Assembly (NCBI GenBank): GCA_002150815.3
Contig: NDFF03000287.1
Location: 1-29,214 of the forward strand
Reading direction: 5' to 3'
Origin: Grammothele lineata
Taxonomy: Eukaryota; Basidiomycota; Agaricomycetes; Polyporales; Polyporaceae
DNA: 29,214 nucleotides
Shown: positions 19,183 through 28,218 of the stretch, piece after piece
How positions within the stretch are numbered: position 1 is the stretch's first letter
Layout: each line of letters begins with the position of its first letter
Program-made: the position numbers and the translations under genes
The notes under the pieces: generated by a model
Seen by the model: the letters and a program-made list of their open reading frames with translations, nothing else
Database searches by the model: none
What the model was told of the DNA's origin: nothing

Positions 19183-20400
19183 ATGCCGGCAGAGAGAAGT
19201 ACAGTAAGTATTTATTTATGTAGTGTCACTATCACATCTAAAATGTACTAGCTCCTATTTTGCAGACACTGTTGGCAGGATATCAAAAGGAGAAAGTTTG
19301 GATGCAGCAGCTGGCTAGTGTCAATGAGGTGAGTTGATTTACTGGAGGATGCATACTTGAGCTAATAAAGAAACTTAGTTCCCCAAGTTGATGTCTATTG
19401 CTACCATTGCCACCAACTCTAGTGCCTCTAAGCTGAACTTGGTATACGGTCATCCTCTTGGAGATGGGGCTATGGAGGAAATAGTTTTGAGGGTGCAAGG
19501 GTATTTGGTAGAGTCTAAGCTACCTCCGCTGCGTAAGATGGAGTGAGTACACTTTTTATTACACAAAGCTACAGCTATAACTTTATATTAGTATTCCCCG
19601 CAACCGCAACTTTCTTCTCAGTCTCAAACAAGAAGCTACCATCACTGGTCTTGGGGCAGAGGGGTTTGAGGCTGCAGTCCAAGGGGCTATGGCTATATAC
19701 CAGGCTTTTCAAGCTAAGATTTCGGCCCTAGGCGGTCAGCTGAGAGACTGGAGCCCCAGCTATGATGGCAGTGACTTGGCATTGACCTTTGGTAACCGGT
19801 ATCTCACCAAGGAGAATGAGAAGGGACTTGATCAAGTGGTGGATATCTCCAAGCATGTTGATCCCTTTCATGTGCTGTCTCCCCTACTGCGGCTAGAGGT
19901 GCACACTACAGACAATGTGGTGGAGTATTGGGAAAAGCGTGTGGAGGACTACAAGTAAGCACATCATGCTATTATATTTATTAGTATATTTATTGGGCAT
20001 TTTAGGGAGAGCTTCCACAGTATCAATCCCAACAGCATCAATGCTACCAACTTGGTAGAGCTACAGGTTTCTTTTATGGCTATCAAAGTGAAGAGAGGAG
20101 AGTATATTTTCCTCCCCAAGTTACGCTCTATCTGTGTACTGGACAGAATTGTTGAGAAGGTCAGTACTTATTTACTTGTTTTTAAATGAGAAGTCAATAA
20201 ATACATATGACTAGGATTACAATACTGCTGCTATCAAGACTTTAGCTAAAAAACCAGTCTCTCCTATGAAAAAGATGAAGCGTAAAGTAGGCTATGAAGA
20301 GGATGAGGGGAATACTGGCTTAGAAGCTGAACAAGCTATGAAGAAGTTATGTCTTGCAGAACCAGTTAGGGGTCAGGGTGATGTCTGTATGCAGTCTTAG
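19183..20400 (+). CDS. Gene B: small six-exon protein of unknown function
   Basis: Exons 19183-19203, 19266-19328, 19379-19542, 19622-19954, 20006-20159 and 20215-20400 total 921 nt, an exact 306 codons plus stop (MPAERST... to ...GDVCMQS). All donors are GTRAGY or similar (GTAAGT, GTGAGT, GTCAGT) and acceptors YAG. The largest exon encodes helix-prone sequence (GFEAAVQGAMAIYQAFQAK). The C-terminal exon has a basic, NLS-like KKMKRKV around residues 264-270, followed by an acidic patch. I do not recognise the family. It is divergent from gene A and convergent with gene C, whose stop codon lies only about 160 bp away. No lesion was seen. The first coding exon is only seven codons, so the start is the least certain part. 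Confidence 0.75.
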
Positions 20401-20559
20401 ATTTATTATAATGGGTTGCATTCTATTGTCAAAGCTATATCAACTATTCACTGGTTATAAGTGCAGTCTTCTACTGTAGCAACTCTGCATAAAACACATC
20501 TTTTCAAGATAATCATTAAGAAAATTGAAGGTAGATCATTTAATACAACAAGTTGTCAA
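20401..20559. terminator. Shared 3' region of convergent genes B and C
   Basis: About 159 bp separate the stop codons of genes B (plus) and C (minus). Both polyadenylation sites must fall here or overlap the opposite gene. The sequence is AT-rich; no canonical AATAAA was identified with confidence. Confidence 0.35.
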
Positions 20560-23500
20560 CTAATTGGGGCCAAAATCATTATCTTCCCAATAAAATCTGT
20601 TTTCCTTCCACCTTTGAATCGCCTTATCAGAATGAAGAACAATGGAGGCTCGACTACCCGTGTAAGGCAAATTAAAATGGGTAGTCTTTGCAGAAAGAAA
20701 CACTATAATATCACCATTCTTCAAAGGCAAAATCAGCCCAGGCTCATATAAACAAAGCTCACCACCTTCAAAATCACCAATAGGCAAAACCAAGCAAGCA
20801 AGGAAGTCCCCTTGATCCCTATGACCCCTACTATATGCATTGATGTTGACCACCATGCCAGTAAAGGGGTGTTGAGGGTGTGACTGTCCGCCTGGGGTAA
20901 ACTCCGCCACAATCTCCAGGTCATCGTACAAGTCAGGTAAACAAGATTTCAGCTAAAATAGTATTAATATATATTAGACAAAGTAGCATCAATAGAGGAC
21001 TTACCTTCTGTTGGATCCAATCAAACACTGCCTCAAACGCAATGCATAAGGTGTTATACTCTTCCTGATGAGTGAGAAGTTCTTTGGAGATATAGGGGGC
21101 GCGTTGAGTGGTATTAGTATTCTCCTTCCCCTCTCTGTGCACCAAATAAGGGTGAACCTCTGGAGGAGCATTGACACCCTAATAATACCCATTGAGAATG
21201 CACTTGTGAGTATATAAAGTATGGGCCCACTCACAGATAAGCAGTATCGGGCCCAATAGCAGAAGTGAAAAGCGCTAAATCTGGCCTTTTGGCCTTCTTC
21301 AATGTGTCGCACATCCATATTCATAGAGAGGGAAAGAGCACTTTGCAAATTCTCTTTGAGATGCAAAGGCATATCTGTGGCAACCAAGGCTATAAGCTTG
21401 TCTTGCCTATCCTTGATGAGCAAGTTGGTTCTAAAAGATAATATTACTGCATGACCATGTAGTAAAAGATAAAAGAATATACTCAAGGAATGCATCCCTC
21501 TCTACATACACATAAGGCCCAGTCCTAACACCACTTTCCTCATCATAGAGATTTCCTAACCGCCACCATATAAGATGAAACTGACTTAAAAATATACAGA
21601 ACTCACCACATCTGATAGTCCTCCTAAATTATTGATGTATTGAGCATCCTCAGTTAAGGCTATCTGCTCCTTGGTCCACTGTGTTCTATTTTTCTTGTTG
21701 ACAGGCTTTTGCTGTAGAGCCTCAGCTTGGCAGTCAAAAGGTATGGTAATTTCCTTTAAAGGAAAACTTAAAGAGGCAGGATGGAGAGAGAGGGCATCAA
21801 GCTCAGAGAGAAGAGGCAGAGGAGCAGTAGGTGGAGGAGGAAACTCAGAAATTGGTGGAAGAGAAATCATTCGGAAGGAGTAGGGTTCTATGCTGGGTGC
21901 TTGGAGCTTGAGTAAATCAGGCCCAAAGAAATCTTCCCATATAGAGGACCGCTTCCAGAGTTTAAAGTCGCTTTAAAAGTGAGTCAGTATTGTTATTAAA
22001 GTACAAATGCAACAACTAACCGATGTTTGAGGGTGTTCAGATATTTTGTCATTGTGTACAGATCTGAACCAGGAATAATCTCTGGCAGGTCAATTGATAA
22101 CCTCTGTGCCTTAGAGAGTACACATGGGAGGGAGAGAGGAACGGTTTGAGCAATGTAGTGCACCAAGGGGAGGAGCCGATCTCTAATGCATTTGCCCACA
22201 TCCAATTGACTGGGATTTTCGGGGGCGTCTTGGTTTAAAGTTAAGCAGTGCATTTAATATATAATCAAAATCCTTACCAAGTGGCGGTGAAGTTATATTG
22301 TAACAGATAGACTTGATTACATCATAATTAAGCTGACGACATTCTGAAACAGCAGAGCATGCTGCTATGATGGGGAGAATGTATATAGAGCCTAGAAAAC
22401 CTCATTAGAGATTTTAAGGAAACATTTTTTAACAACCTACACGCGTTGGCTAAAAAACCTAGCTTGCGGCCATGGGCTACCCAGTTTTTGAAAGTGGTAT
22501 CGGTAACCTGGACTTTGGCAGGGGCTATGTGTGCCTTGTAGATGCTTTTGACAGTGGTTTTGTCATTGGTAATCATGCTAATTTTTTGGTATCAGTATTT
22601 GGAAATCTTGTAGGTGCAAGGAAGGACGCACTCGTCAACCTTAAGGGCTAGTAGGACTAAGTCAAATAAGTGAGCTGTGACTTGAGCCACTATAGCCTCT
22701 TTTCCTAAAACACATCTTTGCGTCAAAGACGCAAGTGAATCGTCTTGAAAGAACTGAGCAGCATCTCTCCAAGGAAGGTTGTGTGCCAGACGCTGCAAGC
22801 TAGTAACCCAGAGGTGACAAGATGGATCCTCTGGATGACATTGAGTAGGCCTGGTGATGTTTTGAAGGAAGATCAAGCCTGAACGGTCGATTTTGGTGCT
22901 AACGTCATTAGCTACCACCCACGCAACTTCTTTAAGAGCCTTTCAGATGTAAACCAGTCAGAGATAATTTTATGTTTCAAAAACTCCCCTTACCACAGCC
23001 CCTAATGCTAAATCCTCTATTTCATCATCAGAACCGTCTATCTCCCCTTCAGCAGTATGCTGACAAACCACAATAGTAAGCCAATGTAGTTGATGGAAGG
23101 TAAGGTACGCACCACTTTGCTTCTCTTAGCAGGGGGATTGGCACCTCTAGAATCTGTATGCGCCCTAGGACGGCGTTTGGAGGACCTGACCTTCAATTGA
23201 GAGATGGGAGAGGGAGGCTTTTGAGTGATAGATTTGGCAGTATGATGAGATCTGGTTGTATCACTGATTACAGTAACAGCTGCCTCCCGGTGTAAAACGT
23301 CTTCTCTCTCCAAGGAGACTACATCAGAAGAAGCTGTAAGGATCTGCAGGGGAGTATTACATATTGAACTTGCTATTTAGAGAGAATGAGACACTCACTG
23401 AATTGTCAACTTCATTCTGACCAACCGTGTATGAAGGTTGTCTCACAGACTCAGTGCTAACGGGAGCCTGCAAAGGTAATCACATATTTAGCATTGGCTA

Positions 23501-23683
23501 ATCAGGGGTGGAGGACAGCAGACTTACAGAAGGCAAGAGAGTGTCAGATTGGCCGGGTTGGGAGATCTTGAAGTGATCCAACAATTGCTGCTTGAGTTCA
23601 TCAAGTGAAGCTGGCTGGGTTGAAGGCCATTCCTTGAACACTCCTAGAAGAGCCAAAGCAGTCTCTGTGGAGATGCTGATCAT
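20560..23683 (-). CDS. Gene C: TET/JBP-like Fe(II)/2-oxoglutarate dioxygenase
   Basis: Thirteen exons (23683-23528, 23467-23399, 23343-23113, 23059-22994, 22939-22632, 22577-22441, 22391-22278, 22228-22021, 21970-21607, 21580-21483, 21430-21235, 21178-21005, 20952-20560) sum to 2,514 nt, an exact 837 residues. The C-terminal exon has the double-stranded beta-helix signature: HRD (Fe ligands H751, D753) in SRGHRDQGDF, a GDFEGGELCLYEPG segment, NGDIIVF, distal H799 in KTTHFN, and R808 in GSRASIVLH for 2-oxoglutarate. The pattern fits fungal TET/JBP enzymes, which oxidise 5-methylcytosine or thymine in DNA; other 2OG hydroxylases are possible. Residues 1 to about 500 are unrecognised, with a basic NLS-like segment (SSKRRPRAH, PPAKRSKV) in exon 3 and an acidic SDDEIEDLA in exon 4. 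The intron after 21607 would be only 26 nt. No disabling lesion was seen. Confidence 0.82.
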
Positions 23684-24069
23684 AGCAGCTACTGCAATGT
23701 CAGTGTGCAGCAAGGTATAGCAGCAGAAGGACTGACAATGTTGTATAGCACAGGCGGCGAGATGATGGTGGTTGCAGAGAAAGCGACCAAGGCACAGCTT
23801 TGAGCGCCTGGGGTCTAACCGTGGCGCGCGCTCATAAGACAAGAAGCTCATATGTTGACATACATCTACAAAGAACTGGCTGTAATGTACATGACAGTGA
23901 TTGGAAAGGGAACATTTATTTGTAACATTAAAGGAGGGACCGCGTACGCGACCAGCATGGCACACTCCTCACTGTAGGTCACCAGTGAGTCGGCGGCCAA
24001 CATAACAGCCAGCAGCAGACACAGAGAACGGTCGTCTAGAGCACTGCAGGAGACCCAGCTATACTAGTG
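23684..24069. promoter_or_regulatory. Upstream region of gene C, next to the CpG-rich array
   Basis: The minus-strand reading frame of gene C stays open upstream to about 23965 but without splice or composition support, so the ATG at 23683 (G at -3) is preferred. The interval presumably holds the gene C promoter. Composition shifts sharply to GC-rich at about 24070. Confidence 0.35.
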
Positions 24070-24856
24070 TCGAGAACATGGCGACCACGTTTACAGCGAA
24101 GACAAAGAGGCTGGCGGCGGGGAAGGAGGCGAGTGGGAGGCGGCAGTCAGGCGCACATTCACCAGGAATGGCCGGCTCGTTTTGGACGAGCTCGGTGGCA
24201 TTCGACAGAGGAGGCGGGAGAGAGGGTGGGTGAGGACGGCGTCGGAGGCGTCGGGCACGCGTTCGTCGCAGGGAGGTCGGTGCGGGCGGGTGGGGCGCGG
24301 GCGTGTGGCAGGCAGCCGGCGGGGGCGTGTTCACAAAGAACGGCCGGCTCGTTTTGAACGAGCTCGGCGGCGTTCGACAGGAGAGAGGAGGGAGAGGGCC
24401 GGGGGCGATGGCGTCGGGGGCGTCGGGCCCGCGTTCGCGGCGGGGAGGTCAATGCGGGCGAGTGGGACGCGGGCGCGTGGCAGGCAGCGGGCGGGGGCGA
24501 GTTGAAGAAGAACGGCCGGCTTGTTGTGGACGGGCACGGCGGCGTTCGATAGGGGAGGGGAGGGAGAGGGCGGGCGGTGATGGCATCGGAAGCGTCGGGC
24601 CCGCGTTCGCGGCGGGGAGGTCGATGTGGGCGGGTGGGACGCGGGCGCGTGGCAGGCCGCGGGCGGGGGCGTGTTCACAAAGAACGGCCGGCTCGTGTTC
24701 AACCAGCTCGGCGGCGTTCAATAGGGGAGGGAAGGGAGAGGGCCGGGGGCGATGGCGTCGGGGCCGTCGGGCCCGCGTTCGCGGTGGGGAGGTCGATGTG
24801 GGCGGGCGGGACGCGGGCGCGGGGCAGGCAGCGGGCGGGGGCGAGTTGACGGAGAA

Positions 24857-25500
24857 CGGCCGGCTCGTTTTGAACGAGCTCGGCGGCGTTCGACAGGAGA
24901 GAGGAGGGAGAGGGCGGGCGGCGATGGCGTCGGGGCCGTCGGGCTCGCGTTCGTGGTGGGGACGCGGGCGCGTGGCAGGCAGCGGGCGGGGGCGTGTTCA
25001 CAAAGAACAGCCTGCTCGTTTGGGACGAGCACGGCGGCGTTCGATAGAGGAGGGAAGGGAGAGGGCGGGGGGCGATGGCGTCGGGGCCGTCGGGCCCGTG
25101 TTCGTGGCGGGGAGGTCGGTGCGGGCGCGTGGGACGCGGGCGCGTGGCAGGCTGCGGGCGGGCGCGAGCTGACAGAGAACGGCCGGCTCGTTTGGGACGA
25201 GCTCGGCGGCGTTCGACAGGAGAGAGGAGGGAGAGGGCGGGCGGCGATGGCGTCGGGGCCGTCGGGCTCGCGTTCGTGGTGGGGACGCGGGCGCGTGGCA
25301 GGCAGCGGGCGGGGGCGTGTTCACAAAGAACAGCCTGCTCGTTTGGGACGAGCACGGCGGCGTTCGATAGAGGAGGGAAGGGAGAGGGCGGGCGGTGATG
25401 GCGTTGGGGCCGTCGGACCCGCGTTCGCAGCGGGGAGGTCAGTGCGGGCGGGAGGGACGCGGGCGCGTGGCAGGCCGCGGGCGGGCGCGAGTGGACGAAG
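24857..25500. repeat. Higher-order duplication of about 324 bp in the left array
   Basis: Unit spacings here run 150, 174, 150, 170. Each 150-bp unit lacks the segment containing GGAGGTCGGTGCGGGCG, and the following unit carries the variant landmark AACAGCCTGCTCGTTTGGGA, seen at about 25007 and 25331. A pair of units has therefore been duplicated as a block, as in higher-order satellite arrays. Confidence 0.75.
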
Positions 25501-26023
25501 AACGGCCGGCTCGTTTTGAGCGAGCTCGGCGGCGTTCGATAGAGGAGCGGAGGGAGAGGGCGGGGGGCGACGGCATCGAGAGCGTCGGGCCCGCGTTCGC
25601 AGCGGGGAGGTCGGTGCGGGCGGGCGGGACGCGGGCGCGGGGCAGGCAGCGGGCGGGGGCGAGTTGAGGAAGAACGGCAGGCTCGTTTTGAACGAGCTCG
25701 GCGACGTTCGAGAGAGGGGAAGAGGGAGATGGCGGGCGTCGAGGGGAGTTGAGGGCGTCAGAGAGGGATGGGCGGCGGGCTATGGCGACGTACCTGTGCG
25801 ATGCCGCCGTCAGCACCTGGCGGCACCGTCGAGTTCCCACCGGTGCTCCTGGGCGTTGAAGGGAGGGCGGAAGCGATAGAGGACGGAGGAGGAGGGCCGA
25901 GAGACGACGGAGGCGGCGGGGAAAGCTCTGGAGTGAGCAGGAGGAGTGGTGGAAGAGGGGCGGCGGGAGGACTTTGGCAAAGGCGGAGTTCCCCTGGTCA
26001 GTAGGCGCCGGTAGGCGCGCGGC

Positions 26024-26070
26024 CCCAAATTGGGACAAGGTCGCAACTCGCGACCTTGTCCCAATTTGGG
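26024..26070. repeat. Perfect hairpin at the axis of the GC-rich palindrome
   Basis: Arms 26024-26044 (CCCAAATTGGGACAAGGTCG plus C) and 26050-26070 are exact reverse complements, with the 5-nt loop AACTC. Its centre (26047) coincides with the symmetry axis of the whole palindrome, as judged from mirrored landmarks at 25789 and 26304. The next roughly 95 bp on each side are more diverged than the outer arms. Confidence 0.93.
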
Positions 26071-27189
26071 TGCGGGCGCCCATAGGCATAGGATCATGTG
26101 ATTCACTCCGCCGTTCTGCCACCAAGTCCCACCTGCCCTCTTCCTGGTCCACCTCCGCTCACTCACTTTCCCCGCCGCCTCCGTCGTCTCTCGGCCCTCC
26201 TCCTCCGTCCTCTATCGCTTCCGCCCTCCCTTCAACGCCCAGGAGCACCGGTGGGAACTCGACGGTGCCGCCAGGTGCTGACGGCGGCATCGCACAGGTA
26301 CGTCGCCATAGCCCGCCGCCCGTCCGTCCCCATCGCCCGCACCGACCTCCCCGCTGCGAACGCGGGCCCGACGGCCCCGACGCCATCGCCCCCCGCCCTC
26401 TCCCTTCCCTCCTCTATCGAACGCCGCCGAGCTCGCTCAAAACGAGCCGGCCGTTCTTCGTCCACTCGCGCCCGCCCGCGGCCTGCCACGCGCCTGCGTC
26501 CCACCTGCCCGCACCGACCTCCCCGCCACGAACGCGGGTCCGACGGCCCCAACGCCATCACCGCCCGCCCTCTCCCTTCCCTCCTCTATCGAACGCCGCC
26601 GTGCTCGTCCCAAACGAGCCGGCCGTTCTCTGTCAGCTCGCCCCCGCCCGCGGCCTGCCACGCGCCCGCGTCCCGCCCGCCCGCACTGACCTCCCCGCTG
26701 CGAACGCGGGCCCGACGGCCCCGACGCCATCGCCCCCCGCCCTCTCCCTCCTCTCTCCTGTCGAACGCCGCCGAGCTCGTCCCAAACGAGCCGGCTGTTC
26801 TTCGTCAACTCGCGCCTGCCCGCTGCCTGCCAAGCGCCCGCGTCCCACCCGCCCACATCGACCTCCCCACTGCGAACGCGGGCCCGACGCCCCCGACGCC
26901 GTCCTCACCCGCCCTCTCCCTCCTCTTTCCTGTCGAACGCCGCCGAGCTCGTCCCAAACGAGCCGGCCGTTCTTTGTCAACTCGCACCCGCCCGCGGCCT
27001 GCCACCCGCCTGCGGCCCACCCGCCTGCACTGACCTCCCCGCCGCGAACGCGGGCCCGATGCTCTCGACGCCATCGACGCCCCCCCCTCTCCCTCTTTTC
27101 TTCTCTAGACGGCTGCCACGTTCGCCCAAAACGAGCCGGCGGCTCGTCGTCAAGATGCCGCCCGGTCCTCTCATCCCGGCTCCCACCCG

Positions 27190-27528
27190 CATGCTCCTCA
27201 TCCTCCCTTGCTACTGACGCCAGGCCCCAACGGGCCCGGAACGTTTCCGTTTTTTTGTACACCCCGCGTTCCCTGACCCTTCCGCTTCTGTCAAGCCGCA
27301 CGCCTTCGAAAATGGACGCAGAATGCAAGCTCGGCATCGTCACTGGTAAGTCCGCCCTTGCATGCTATCCACCCTCCCTCGCCAACGACGCCGGGCCCCA
27401 ATGGGTCCGGAACGCCTCCCTTTTTTTGCACACCCCGCTTCCTCTCACCCTCCCCTTCCTGTCATGCCACACGCCGTCCGAAACGGATGCGGAATGCGTC
27501 GTCGGCGTTGTCACTGGTAAGTCCGCCC
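27190..27528. repeat. Second tandem repeat, two copies with about 171-bp period
   Basis: Copies at 27190-27357 and 27361-27528 share CATGCT at the start, GACGCC-GGCCCCAA, a T-run, CACACGCC/GCACGCC and the identical end GTCACTGGTAAGTCCGCCC. The sequence differs from the neighbouring roughly 172-bp unit but the period is the same, so it may be a strongly diverged relative. Confidence 0.75.
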
Positions 27529-27905
27529 CCAACTGTGGCCTCCCCCCCGCCCTAATCGACCTCTTGCTGCGAACGCGGGCCCGATGCCTGCGACGCCATT
27601 GACACTCCCCCTCTCCCTCCCCTCCCCTCTCGAACGCTGCCAGGCTCGTCCAAACCGGGCCGGGGGCTCGTCGTCAACACGCCCCCGCCCGTGGCCTGCC
27701 ACCCGCCCGCGTCCCACCCACCCGAGTCCCATCCGCCCGCATCGACCTCCCCGCTGCGAACGCGGGCCCAACGCCCGCGACGCCATCGCCGCCCGCCCTC
27801 TCCCTCCTCTCCTCTCCCAAATGCCACCGCACTTGTCCCATATGAGCTGGCATGTCGGGCTCGTCGAAACCGAGCCGGCGGCTCGTCGTCAACACGCCCC
27901 TAGCC

Positions 27906-28218
27906 CGTGGCCTATTCCCTGCCTCTGTCCTCACTGCCTGAACACGCATCCCTGCTGCAAACACCAACATGACAACCGCCATGCACTTGACGCCTGCCCT
28001 AGATATCTGCTCTTCTCTCCCTCCAGTGCTGTCTGCACCTGTCTCTTTCCATAGTTTGGGCCTTTGTTCAGTATTCATATATGTGGTACTGTAAAAGTAA
28101 TAATATCCCAGGCATTTTCTTTATGAGTGACCTTCTAATTCAGTTTGAGTGTGTGAATGAACTCAGTCCTGAATCTGGCAGCTGTAGATTGTATTCACTT
28201 GGGATGTGAACAATACAA
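27906..28218. other. Spacer between the palindrome and the last gene
   Basis: Composition falls back from GC-rich to ordinary. It probably includes the 3' untranslated region of the minus-strand gene at 28219. Nothing else is recognised. Confidence 0.4.

Larger units (their letters stand above)
24070..27905. repeat. Giant GC-rich palindrome of about 172-bp tandem units
   Basis: The left arm (24070-25740) is a tandem array of ten units. The landmark GGCCGGCTCGTTTTGAACGA (with variants) recurs at about 24171, 24340, 24512, 24684, 24857, 25007, 25181, 25331, 25501 and 25674, a period of 169-174 bp with two 150-bp short units. The right arm carries the same unit inverted at about 26430, 26604, 26774, 26949 and 27117, then degenerate copies near 27645 and 27832. 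Single-copy arm segments around 25740-25924 and 26165-26330 mirror each other about axis 26047. Long open frames on both strands, up to 542 codons, are by-products of GC-rich, stop-poor repeats and are not genes. No transposase is present. Confidence 0.9.

Noticed and set aside
20461..20751. Plus-strand 96-codon frame after gene B
   Set aside because: Mostly antisense to the dioxygenase exon of gene C, with no independent support.
25974..27602. 542-codon open frame, and many other 90-290-codon frames on both strands, in the GC-rich palindrome
   Set aside because: Frames are open simultaneously on opposite strands, follow the about 172-bp repeat, consist of low-complexity Pro/Arg/Ala or Gly/Arg, and have no splice or start context.
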